From positions 1,132,501 through 1,196,500 of the forward strand of contig CM067529.1 of the NCBI GenBank assembly GCA_034509925.1: 64,000 nt of DNA, given 5' to 3'. Under the pieces are notes generated by a model. The model ran no database searches and was not told where the DNA came from. It worked only from the letters and a program-made list of their open reading frames with translations. Every line of letters starts with the position of its first letter. The first letter of the stretch is position 1. The position numbers were made by a program, and so were the translations under genes. This DNA comes from Hirudinaria manillensis. Lineage: Eukaryota; Annelida; Clitellata; Hirudinida; Hirudinidae. Shown here piece after piece: positions 39,206 through 52,700 of the stretch.

Positions 39206-42200
39206 GTTGGCGTTTCAATAACTGTCGATAAAAGTGAACTTTCGATTAGAAATGATTTTTAAGAAATTAAGTCTTTAATCTGGAATCCGATTATTACAGA
39301 AATCTAATTTATTGCATTTATTTCAGAGACAAAAAAAAATTGATCAGACCTTCAGCTAGCGAAGTGTTTTTCCTGCAATGTCAATATTATTATGTCAAAG
39401 ATGATTAAGTCTAACAACATTTCGACTCCACTCCGGTTTCTAAGCAAAACTCAACGAGAATAAAATCTGCAAGGATGAAATAATCCACGTTTCAATGAAT
39501 GTCATAAACTGTCAGACCGCCTATAAACCCAAAAGCAGAAAGTAAAGCGAAGCAATAACCCGGGCGGTTATGAATTTCTTTTTATTAAGTCACGTGCCTC
39601 CGTCCAAGACAAGTCTAAAACTCGAGACTCGAGGAATGTCAAGAAAATGGAAGAAAATATTTCTCGGCAAAAAAGTGCTTATAAATAAGGAAGGAGCGAT
39701 TCTTGAAAGTTGAATTGAGAATGTGACGCAAAGAATATGATTTTTAAACATTTTTACGTCAGATCGGATTAAGGTCAGGTCCAGGTTACGATTTGAGTTA
39801 TAGTAAATCTTCATCATACTCTCAACAGCCCAATAGACATTAAAATGTAATACACGCTCAATAATGTAACAATCTTTTGAATTTGTTTGTCTTTAGAATT
39901 TCGACTATTATTTAGAAATAATACTGAATTGCCTTGGATATACAATCGGATTGCAAAGCCATTGAAGCAACTTATATTGATATTAAAAGATAAATAAGTG
40001 AAATACCTCATACAATAACATTTAGCGCTTGGAAAGGCAAAGAATTTTAGTTCGTAAATTTAAAATTGAACAATTCCAAACCTCGTGAGTTCTTGTAGAT
40101 TGTTGGAGCCCTTTTGTCGGTCAAAACAATGTTCTCCTCCATCACTTCCATCTCCGACATGCTCCGGAGTGAACGTTGGGCGGAAATTATCATAAAATAT
40201 GCCACGACGTGTGGTCATTGGTTGTGTATCGATTTTTTTTATCCAAGACGTGGAGATGCTTCAAAGAAAAGCCTTCTTGTATTAATTCTTCCCTTTTCTG
40301 CTCAGCTAAGTTTACAGAGTGCTTAAAAATGGCGAGTTTTTGTCTTTAGGTTCGCGTTGGAGCAGGAATATTAGTCTTTTTTCTTAATGAATTTATGATT
40401 TGCGAATTTTATTTTACATTCGATTGAGGGACAGTTTACAACTATTTTGAAGTCACCAGGTTCACCCTATCGAACTTATCGAAACTTATCTTCACTTTTT
40501 CAAAATGAAAACTAACTTTTTAAACCCTATCAGTTTAAAATGAGAATTATTTGGATTAAGACCTTATTATTTTATTAATTAAAATTAAAATTACTATCAA
40601 GATTATATCTTTCGACGAATTACTAGCTAATGATGCCAAAATCAAGTCAAGTCTTCCGATAAACGGAACACAATTCTTTCGGAAGGTATTTTCTTTAAGA
40701 AGCATTCCTGGAATGAATGGCAAATACGCAATCATTAACTCCAGAGAAATGCCTAATTATTCGTCAGGGATGGAGTACAAGCATTAGACTCTAATTAGAC
40801 GAAACACTAGAGGATCTTGGATAATGTGTTCGAAACGCATGGGAAATCAAGTCTTTCGTGTGATGTCCTTCCCGTGATCTCGCCAATGTCTGTTCTGTAA
40901 TCGAGGAATTTTTGAGCTACATTACCAATGAAATGCAAAATGGCCGCTAAATTATCAAATATTTATTGGATCATCACTCAAAGTCACCACGAACAATAAG
41001 CACAATGAAACAATATTGGAACGATAATATTTCACGTCCTGGGCAAACATTGAATTTTTCTCTGGAAAGCAATAGTTGGCAATATCGAACAGTTTTATGA
41101 CTGCATAATAGCTGTTATTGTCCACATAATTTCTGGCAATATCGCAATTTATCGTAGCCAGCATCTCTGCTTTATACGATTTATGTAATAAATAAAAAAA
41201 CAATAAACCAGCATCGGCAATTCAAATCAGACGACGCAAATAGCGCTTCATTCGCTGTCAGTCTTCTGAAGAGAAGTATTGATTTTTATGAACGTTGCAG
41301 GGGCATTATTGATCCACTTTCAAGGACGATGACAAATCGGACGCGGAAGGTCACTTAGAAGACCCCCGTCCCCTCGTGAATCAGACATTCAAGGTTGACT
41401 CATCATCCATGAGACCTTGAAACTCGCTGGAATTGATCATCATCATCGTCGTCATCGTCATCATCGTCGATGTCATCACCATCATCATAGTCATCCTTTT
41501 TATGGGTTCTTTATGGAGTCTAAATCGTAGGAAGGTAAGAAAGAGAGGAAAATATAAATGAATAGCAGTTTTGTTTGAAAAGTTCAGAAAACACAACAGC
41601 TGGACTCAAAATGGCTATCGTTTTAGTGGCGGTTTCGGCGTCACTAGCTGAGCTAACAGTCCTTAAAAAAAAAGGAGGCATCTATTCTGCCTGGACGATA
41701 ATTAATAATTCATTTTAATTCCTCTTTTTCCAAATTAAATATCAAAGGACAGTCCCAAAGTGACTTCTAAGAGCGGTCGCCTGTAATTTAATGTTCCCCG
41801 TCGGCTGTGACTTGGGCATGTGATGCCTCTAAGCGACGGAGCAACTCGTTAAATGACAGTGAATGAAATTCTGTTAAAAGAATTATTATTATTATTATTA
41901 TTAATATTATTATTATTGTCAAGTTCATAAGCTCATAGAACATACCGATCGCATTGTGAAATTATTACATTTCATAGTCTTTAATTGAATTTGGAGTCAA
42001 TCTATCTTAAGTCATCCAACATTCTCCTCAATGCCGTTCGTTAAATTTCCAGTTCTCAGTTCGTTTTAACCGTAAGAATTCTCATATTTCAATTCTTTGT
42101 TGCTTCGGGAAACCCGATGAATCATCGCTGCATTATCGATTTGGACACACAATAAGGTCTATTTACCTACTTCCTCTAAGCACTACACTAAACTCTTCAG

Positions 42201-43676
42201 ACTCAAAAATCCCATTTCTCGAACGCCTGCCACCTGTGTTGTTCCAAGAAATTACAAGAAAACCTGCTAACCTGGAAATTTTAGTTTTGAAAAAACTCTT
42301 CTTCTAAATTCTCTGGACTTTTTGATCAGACTTTGCTTTGAATATTGGCCTTAAGAAAGCTAGAATCATCATCCAAGGCAAGAACAACAATTTAGGGTAA
42401 GTTGACAGAAATCCATCATTTGCATTAAGCAATGACAATCCCGACTTCCCATGAGTCATTTACGAGGAAATTGTTTTCCATTTATCTAACACGCCTCAGT
42501 GCACATCTTCACGGGTGGATGATTCAAATCGGATGTGCTCTCAAAATCTCCAGCACGTCGATCAGATTAAGAATCAAGTGACGGGTTTAGGATCTCGACG
42601 ATGTGAAATTTCGAAACGGCGCTGAATTGATTCCAAAAAAATTTATATTTCCAATACATAAACTATTTGCTCCAAGGCACAAATCAAATAAACACAGGCG
42701 CTTCCTTCCCTAACGAATCGACAAATCAAGAAATAAATTTCAAAAGTAGACTGAAAAGTTGGTCGAAAACTCCAGTTAATTAGATTCGAATTTTACAGGA
42801 GGCTGACAGATTCGTGTGAATTTATGCTCAGACACGCCGACAATAAATTCCAATTCTCCGAGTTAAGGGGATGTTGAACTGCTAGAATTCTTAAAATCGA
42901 GGCTTCCAAACTCTAATGACATTCGATACAACACGCGTTAAAAATGGAGGGCCTAATTACAAACCGATGCGCTGAATATTGATGTCATGCTTTTTAAAAA
43001 ATGGCTCTAATAAATAATTCTAAGCTTCATATAAATTTGGCACCTTTTATTAAAATAAACCTGCAAATGAATGTTTGTAAATTTAATTTGCAAAGGACGT
43101 ACGCGTTAGTGTTAAGATCGTTTTCTACAATGATTCACACATGGCACTGGGATGTGTGCCTGAGGCAAAATTTGATTCTGGAGACGAAATTCTATCAAAG
43201 TCTCTCAGACTGAAGAATGATTACTTCTAATACAACTTTAACATGCAATGAATAAACCTCAAAATCCTATTTCTCCTTAGAGACAGAATAATTTCTATTA
43301 TGGCCCCGAGCTGTTCCGAATTTTGATGAAAAGAAAATAAGACTCAAGAGATTTAATTGTTTCGCCAGACCTTCGCTGGAAAAAATGGAACGACTGCTTA
43401 AGGGAATTTCTAACACGACCCAAATTTATTTTAAACGTAATTAAAAATTTAATATAAAACAATATCTTTATAAATAGAAATAAATTGCACAATTTCATTT
43501 TCAATTTACTTCAAAATATTAATATCCGAGAACCCTAAAAATAAATACCAAAGCCGACCAATGAGAGTAGACTCATGAATAATTAAGCAAGGAGGCCTCT
43601 TGAAATTGCGCGCAGTCAATGCTGTGCGAATAGTCGTTGTTTTGGCTGTCAATTTGTGACCGCTTTTTGACTGAAG
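39206..43676. other. 4.5 kb intergenic region between the desaturase and the Fas2-like gene
   Basis: Apart from the possible desaturase exon at 40082-40159, no supported coding sequence. The genes on either side are divergent, so both promoters should be here. Short ATT tracts (about 41880-41920) and a CAT/CGT cluster (about 41428-41490) are the only obvious repeats. Confidence 0.5.
40082..40159 (-). CDS. possible alternative first exon of the desaturase
   Basis: On the minus strand an ATG at 40159 opens MSEMEVMEENIVLTDKRAP and continues to NSR, ending in phase 1 at the donor CGAG|GTTTGG. An acceptor TTTGCAATAG just inside the annotated desaturase start (exon from about 39192) is also phase 1 and would join this segment to GEAFSTLSWLN. 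The result would be a hydrophilic N-terminus before the first hydrophobic segment. The phase match has a one-in-three chance of being accidental, so this stays tentative. Confidence 0.3.
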
Positions 43677-45576
43677 ATGGCGAAGAATTTTGTGTTCTTG
43701 CTTCTCTTGGTGGTGGAAATCTATGCAGGTGAGTTCTGAGACATTTAGCTCTGGCATCGTGCCAGCTTTTTAGATTAGAAAATGGAGAAAGGGGGATTAA
43801 GTTTTCTCCAGTTTGGTTTTTGGAGATAATTCACGTGCGTCTGTTGTTGCATATTTTGTACCTATGTTTGTCGCTCTTTGGTCGCTCTTGAGATAAACGC
43901 GTATTAAATGTGTTTACTGCCAATCATTTCTCGAATGTTTGTTGGTCAATTTAGTCTCTAGTCTCTAGTCTATGTCTCTAGTTTGTTCAGATCTTTGTAG
44001 CAGAACTCTAACGTGATGTTTTGCAAACTCATAAATTCATTTTTTCGCGAGGGATTCTCTCGTCTTCAGATGGGCGATTTTAGCACTAGACGCAGACTAG
44101 ACCAATGATTTTTAGACACTCGATTCAATTCTCATCCAATGAATTATAACGAGACAATTAGTTTGGTGCCAAAAAGTTGGCCCATCTCCCACGTTTTGTT
44201 ACGCATTTAAAATGCCTTTAGATACTGCGGTCCCAACAGACTTAGAATCAATAAACTACGAGCTTCATTCACCTGATTCACCAGCATTGATTGCCTACAC
44301 GAAAGTTAATATATGAAAACAAACACACAGTGAGCTCCATGAATAGAATCACTATTCTATGACGATGTGTACCCAGTTAGAATGTTATGCAAATGAATTC
44401 CCATTCACTGAATGATTAGGAGGAAATGCGTACACGGTTTGACGCAGTACGTCTGGCCGTACTTCGGTAGACACTTGGAAACTTGGAGGGGAACTGCCAC
44501 CATGTTTGGCAAAGATGACATCTTTTATCGCCCAGGGAGTCATAAATTGCACTTTGATGATGATGATTATTATTATTATGATGAAGATGGTTGTGATAAT
44601 GATGTGGTGAAGAAATCTTCACATAAGTAGTCCGTTTTTAAGTCATCTGGAAATTGTGTATTAATAAATTGTTATAAGTTGTGATTAGCCACGGATTTAT
44701 CCACATATTCGTCTTTAAAATAACGAACAAAAACAACAACAATAATAATAATAATAATAATAACATAATAATAATAATAATAATAAGCCGCAAATAATAA
44801 GCGAGCGGAAGAAATTGCTTGAAAATGAGGACGGAATATTCCTGGAATCCTGCAGATGAACAGCTGTGGAAAGTATTGATATTTTCCTGCCTGCCAGCTA
44901 CAGCAGGTCTGCTGCTGCTAGGGTAGACTGGAAGTGTCCTTGGCGTCAATGAATTGACATCGTCATCATCGTCTTCGTCGTCTTCGTTTTCCTTTTTCGT
45001 CGTTATCGTCGACATCATCATCATCATCCAAGTTATTTCTTAAGAATAAGTGATAGCTCACTCTTAGCATTGAATGAAAGATAGGGAATTCCTACGCTTT
45101 GAGAATAGATCGAAACTGAATTAATATAAGCACCTAGAAGAGTAAGAATTTAAAATCTTTGAATTCGTGGTGTTGCGATCGTAGTGGGCGTTTACCTGTC
45201 GTTGCATTAGTCACAGGTCCGGCGCTACGTGAGTCATACATCCCCTGGGAAATACCTTGTCCCATTAACACTTGGAGCTGAGAAGGTCTTTCCCTTAACT
45301 TATTTTGTTCTTTCTGCTTTCACTTCTGCTTCTTTTGTCATCTAATTACTTTGAACTGCTCCGACAAATTAACTGTTAATTAACAATAATGACAATAATT
45401 TGTTCGATTTTAAACATTTTTAAAATAATAATAATGGATAAAATCCTTTTGGACAAAAGGTTGGAATTATTTTCGTAATGTGAGCTCGGAAAAGTGCGAA
45501 CGGTCGTTAAGTTGATTTATTTCGATTCGTTGAGCAGAGAACATCACGCTACCGTCAGCTCCTCATCACTATCGTC

Positions 45577-45646
<70 letters not shown>

Positions 45647-48600
45647 ACACCATCGTCATCGTAATCATCTTCATAATCATAATCTACTCTTCCCCTTCTC
45701 AACATCACTGGAGCATCGTTCTCATTATGACAGCATCATCACGATCCACCATCAGCATCTTCCAGCAGCATCCATCATCAACATCATCATCATTACGTCT
45801 CACCATAACCACACAACGGTCCTGTTGCTGTTGTTGTTGCTGTTGTATCTCTCCTGACCTCGTCTGCTGTTTTTTGTTTTTCCAGATTTCGATCTCAACA
45901 TTTTGCCGTCTGGCAGCTCCCACAGCAGGAGTCTCAATACTTCGGTGCTCTTTTCCTGCGAAGTGGATAAAACAGATGGAGCCGACGATGTCGTCATAAA
46001 ATGGGTCGGTCCTGACAATTCGGACATCACTGAGAGACCGATCAAGTAAGAGACTACGATTGGACTATCATCTTTTCTGTATCCATATCTGTATGTGGGT
46101 AGTATCTGTATACATATCTGTATCATTGCAGTGCCATTGTATCATCGTATTGTTGTATCATCTTGTATCTTTCAATTTCACAATCTGATTTATGTCCTTC
46201 AAGCTGCTTCTCTTTGAACGGTTTGCGAAATGAATTTTGTTGACAATTAGTTTCCTTCTCTGGAATTCTTTGCCTCTCGGAAAGTTCTTTGAAGTCGAAT
46301 TCACAGTTATCTCGCGTAACAAGATGCGAATGAGTGGAAGAGCAGACGCTCGTCTCAACAGATTGAAAGATGATGATGATGATGACGATGACGATGATGA
46401 TGATAGATAGATAGTCTTTCCTCTTGGTAGAGAGTTTTTCTTGAATTACTTGGAGAAATTCTTTTGTTGAAAGTGTTCATTAAGAAAGTATTTGTTCCGT
46501 GTGGTCCGTCCGGAGTCTGGAATCATTTTCGATGCATCTTCTGGAATTTCCAGCAATATTTCTGCCTGTTTTCTGCTAGGCTTCGTGTTTTGGCATTTGG
46601 AAGGTTCACAAAGCATCACGTAGCTTTGTGGAATCGTCGTTGTTGCAAATTGGCCATGAAGTTTGTTTTGTTTGTACTCAATGTTTCGTCTCAGTCTCAC
46701 GCAGCTTTCGAGTTAGGAATTTCGCGTCACACATCCCTAAGGCATTTCCAGACTACTGTTCGGTGCATAGCGCTACTGTTATTTTTTGTTCTTTGTTTAC
46801 ATAATCTTTAAAGGTTACTATCAAATGCCTGTTGTGTTGTAACTGTTCTGTTAATTTCAAAGACATTCATTCAAAAGCAGATTCTAACATCACAACGATG
46901 ACAACGATACAATTGGATTGAATGAATGAATTTTTCTTTCCAACAAAACCAATGAATGCCAAGCGTTGTTGCGAGGAACAACAAACTCTTAAACCTGGAG
47001 ATGAATTTGCACTTCATTTGTCGCCTCTAAATTTGTACTTTTTGTACTTACAGTTCCGTCCTCAACGAGAGAAAGTACGTAGAGAATGACAATGGTCACG
47101 TAAAGAAGCTCTACATAAAGCACATAGAGCTGGGAGATGCAGGTAATTACACCTGTGTGGCTTCCGTGGACGGGAAGCAGCAAAACAAATCAATCAACTT
47201 CATCGTTTACAGTGAGTTGTTTACATTAGAGGAGGTCATTAGCGGACTAATTAATTATTTATTAGATTCCTTGCAAGTCCTTACTTGTTTAACGCTTTGA
47301 TTGGTTAATGCCAATTGGGGGAGGAGCAGTTCCTTTTGAATTTATATTTCCAGGAAATGCTTATTCATGCATAGTCAATTATTTGCATAATTTATTCAAC
47401 TTTGAAGAAATTAGTCAGCATTTTGTTTCGTTTTACTTTAGAAAATTTATCATTTCTCTTCTAGGGCTTGAGCCACCCACATGACTTATCTATTATTTCT
47501 AAGAAGTTTATTTAATTATTTTTGGAAAGTGAAACACAATAATTACTTTTAGAAAATAATTTAAAAAGGCTTTTCCATATTGACCAGTCCATGTTTTACC
47601 ACGGACTAATTAGCTTGCAGTAATTGGATTGCCAGGATTATTGATGATGCTGTCCATGTTGTTGATTAATAGTTAATTTATAAGGCGCCGTGCAATGTAT
47701 TAATAGCATTAATTTACATCCATGAGGTGTATTAATACCACCAATTTGAATTCCTTTGATGTATTACTGGCATTAATCTGAATTCCACTGGAAATTCCAC
47801 AACAATCCCGACCCCAATTTCGTTTGCAGAGGAGATCACCTTCGTATCTGCCATTTCACCCCAGCATCCTGCAGTAAACACGGATGCCCTGATAGTTTGC
47901 AAGGTGGATGGACTGCCAAAGCCCGAAGTTAGCTGGAGATACAAAGACAGGAAACTCGATTCAGGCAAATTATCATTGATTCCTTGCCTTTCTCCCTCTC
48001 TATGTATATATCTCTCTCTCTCTCTCTATGTATCTCTCTATCTCTCTCTCTCTATGTATATCTCTATATCACTCTCTCTATGTATATCTCTATCTCTTGG
48101 CAGTAATGGATACTAATTGGGACCAGTGGGAATAGAGAGTCATACGAGCAAATAGCCATAATTATGCGCTAAATTATGCATAAATAGCAGTTTTGGTTCT
48201 CAAGGTATAATATCCAATGCCTCTTGCACTTGCCATACTTTCAATAATTCCACGTAATTTTTTTTATTGTTATTTTATTTTTTATTTTTATGCTTTATTG
48301 CGGCAGTTTCCACGTGGTTTCGTGGACTTTTTTATGGCCATGTTTTTTATATTTTGCCATTTTCCAAGTATGGCAATTTTCGCGTCAATTTTTAATCATT
48401 TCTGCGAGCTGGGACTGCATTTTGTGATTGATAATCTTTTGGTATTTCATTGCTTCGTTGTTGCTGTTGCTATTGTTGTTGTTGTGATTGTTGCTGTTGT
48501 TGTTGTTGTGATTGTTGCTGTTGTTGTTGGTGTTGTTCAGTCCTTGTTGTTGCAGTTGTTGTTGTTGTTGTTGTTGTTGTTGGTGTTTTTTAAGTGCCAC

Positions 48601-48901
48601 ACTGAAGGTTAGAAGTGTGTTTCTCAAATCAATTATGCAGCTCAATTGCCACTTTGAATTTTTATGTTCATAAGTCATAGTAAACATGAATTTAAGGATA
48701 CTTCAGAATTTTTTAAATTTATTATTTCTAGAAAAATTATTATTTAACAGTGCTGACACATCTTTATTACTATTAGACATAGTTAATTACAGTTATATAA
48801 TGATATAATAATAATTATTATATAATAATAATTCATTGCTTCACTGTTGTAGTTGTTGTTGTTCAGTCCTTGCTGCAGTTGTTGTTGTGGTTAGGGTTAG
48901 G

Positions 48902-48957
<56 letters not shown>

Positions 48958-49648
48958 TAATAATAATAATAATATAATATTAACATAATAATAATAATAA
49001 TAATATAATAACTTAATAATAATATAATAACATAATAATAATATAATAATATAATAATAATATAATAATAATAATATCAGAAATGCTTAACAGGAAGGTA
49101 CACAAAAGTCGAGGATGGGCTTCTGATTTCCAACATCACCATGGATGACAATGGAGTCTACCAATGCTCTGCAAACGTGGAAAACGATGGAAGATTTGAT
49201 TTCAAAACCATAAAAGTGGAAGTGCACGGTTGGTCTTTTTTTTTAATATTTAATTTTAAAAAAATTCTTTTTCACAATTTTTTTCAAAATTTATTTCATA
49301 ATATTTAATTTTTATAATTATTTTATTTTATTATAAATAAATAATTTTATGATAACATATAAATAAGAAAATATGTTATTGTAAAGAAGCATTTATTAAT
49401 TAACCATAAATTTAAATTATTTGACCTTTGAAGTTTGACTTCAAAGACTGGAGTCTTATTATTTCTGTTATTATTATTATTGCTTTTTTATGTGCATTGG
49501 AATGTACGATGTTTCAGTGAAAGTTTATTTGATGAAATTCTTTTTATTATTATTTTTATTGGTATTATTATTATTATTATTATCATCATTATTGTTATTA
49601 TTATTGTTCTTGTTATAATTATTATCATTGTTCTTGTTATTATTATCA

Positions 49649-49713
<65 letters not shown>

Positions 49714-49723
49714 GGTATTATTA

Positions 49724-49770
<47 letters not shown>

Positions 49771-52700
49771 ATTGCTACTGCTATTATTTGGACTCGTATT
49801 TGTCCATTACCAGTTCCTCCGACGATGTTGGAAGGACCCGGAATGAACGAGGGAGTGGAGGATGATGAGATAACCATCTCTTGCAAGGGAGAAGGCTTTC
49901 CAGATCCTGAATATACTTTCTACAAGGTCATAAGAGAACACCTTTTTAATCTGAGATTTTAAAAATTTGATTTAACTTAACTTGTATTTATTAAGTCACG
50001 ATAATTACACGACCAATTGTCTATTAATGCTCAAAAAATAAAAAATTAATTAATTAGAAATTCAAAATTTAGTTCGTTTAAATTAATAATTTTTTAATGA
50101 ATGAATTAATTTTTTAAAAATTAATTTCAACGTCAACAGAACGGGGAATTGGTCGAAAGTGACGAAAGAGTCGTAGTGGATGGAAAGTCGGGAGAAATAA
50201 ACTTCAAACCGTTGAAGGAAGTCGACGCTGGGACTTACATCTGCAAGGCGCACAACGACGTTGGAGAAGCAGTCTCCAATGGAACCCTGAATGTCTTGGG
50301 TCGGTTGGCCCTTGCTTATGTGGCTCGCTTTGTGTGTGTGTTGATTGACTGGTTGATCGATTGCTTTGTGTGTGTTGATTGACTGGTTGATCGATTGCTT
50401 TGTGTGTGTTGATTGACTGGTTGATTGGTTGCTTTGTGTGTGTGTGTTGATTGACTGGTTGATTGATTGCTTTGTGAGTGTTGATTGACTGATTGATTGC
50501 TTTAAGAATGTTGACTGGTTGATTGGTTACTTTGTCAGTGTTGATTGACTGGTTGATTACTTTAAGAGCATTGGTTGAGTGGTTTGGTTTTTCAATCAAA
50601 TTGATGGCATCAACTCTTTAGGAATGGATCCTATGCAAGTGGATTTATTATCAAGATGTACTTTAACTTTCTACTAGGAAAAGTACACTTGGATACATGA
50701 AGCAGTCTAAAGATTGACTAGATGATCAGATATTCAGATGATCTACTGATCAGTTCTAACTAGTGGATCACTATCATAATTTCAAAATTTTTAATTGGCA
50801 TGTATGGAAATGAATCAACCTTATTGCTAATGTTTCAAGATTGTGCAAAACTTGGCTTTCGTTCTCACCATATTGTATCGTATGGTATCTTATCATTTTG
50901 TATCATCCACAGTGCGTCCCCACATCTCGGAATTTGCAAACAAATCGCAAAACGAGGGTCAGCCTGTCTCCATGGAGTGCAAGGCTCGTGGAAATCCCGC
51001 CCCCGTCTTTGAGTTCACCAAGGAGGGTCGGGAAAAACCATTCGAGTTGGGAGACGCTTCCGAGGTTTGTATTCCTTTCCTTTTCCAAATTTTTTTGTTT
51101 CTGATTTAAGAGCTTCCTATAAGAAGGTCAAAAGTGTTTAAAAGTTAACGAGGCTTTTTAATAAAAATCGGACTTAATCTGACCTTAAGTCGTTTATATA
51201 AACATCTGAACAGTTTATTCATATTTTTGGTTCTCGTGTGTTTTGTTTTGTTTTTTTAAGTTTTTTTTTCTCAATGTTTGTCTCTTGCAAGACATTATTA
51301 AACTCTCGAATTTGTGAGAACGCATCTCACGATGGGGGTTTCTTTCTGCCAGTTAAAAACTGCATCGTTTTAGATAACCTTTATCTCTCGGCCGATAATT
51401 TCACAGGAGAGCTTTTCATTGGTGACGGCAATTATAGCAAAAAAAAGGTTGTAATTGCCATACGTGCAAATGCGTGCAGTCAATGATGCAAGTGCAAAAG
51501 GCATGCAGGATGTTGTAAATGCATTGAAGTAGAATTGGCTTCGTTGAGGTTTTAAGTTTATAATCGTTTGATGATAACTGGTTGTTGGATTCATAACTGG
51601 TTTTTTTTTTATCAGTATTTTAAGCTATTTGTTGAAATAGTTATATTATTATAGGTTTATAGTTGCAGAGTTTGAAGTTTTATATTTATATTTAAATTAA
51701 ATTATATTATATTTAAAGTGAAATACTTTTTAATTCGTTTTACATAACACCCTTCTTTTCCATTAACGGTCGAGCTGAGTCATTCAAACTTTAAAAAATC
51801 TTCAATTTGCCAACACGCAATCGCTTAGAATTGCATCTCCTCAGAAGTTATTCAAAAAGGTTTTCAAAGTCATTGTTTGCCACCAGTTCTTTGTTCAGAA
51901 CAAAAAGCACATGAATTCTCCTTGATGTTCTGAAATGTGGGAGGTGTTGGCTGATCTTATTAGTTTTAAAAGGTCACCATAGCAGAGGGAAACTCCATAA
52001 AAAGTTCAAGCGTCTTAAAGACGTCTGCTTTTAAATCTTCTTCAGTGTTTACTTTTACTCACTCTCCGTGAGATTGACCTTTTCCTGTAAACGCTTGGCC
52101 TTTTATGATATCATAAATTCACGATTATTTCTTACCTTTAGAATTTATTTAACTTTCTTGGCTAAATTTAATAACATTTATTATGTAAACTATTTATATG
52201 TTGTGTAAATAATATCGTACAAACAATGTTTTTATTTAAGTGACAACAGCTACGAGTTGTTTGTTTACATTGCAGGAGGATTCTCGTATCAGTGTGATAT
52301 CAAATGGAGAGGGTGTCATGAGGCTGACCATCAAGAGGTTGATTCCAACCGACGCAGGATTCTACAGGTGCTTGGCCACCAGCGAAGTTGGAAAAGGAGA
52401 AGCCACGGCTTATCTCAACGTGACTTGTGAGCGAGCGCTTGTCTTTTTTGAGTTTCGTATCTGATCGTCTAAAATCGCAGCCAGGGATTTTAAAATTGGA
52501 TGGAAAAATAGACAATTGTTATTACATAAATATATTTTACACATGGAGGCACCAATAGTAAAGTCAGTGATCTTGTTTCTTGTGTAGTTCTTTAGTCCAA
52601 GAAATCTTTCTGGGATATTCTTTTAAATCTTTATAAGAAAATTATTTGGTCATGCTACGTCACCACCAGGCACCATCGGGCACAACAATCACTTTCACTC

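Noticed and set aside
48885..48900. GGTTAGGGTTAGG, a telomere-like motif
   Set aside because: Only about two units inside a Fas2-like intron; another weak TTAGGG-like patch at about 53139-53190 is equally short. Too little for an interstitial telomere.
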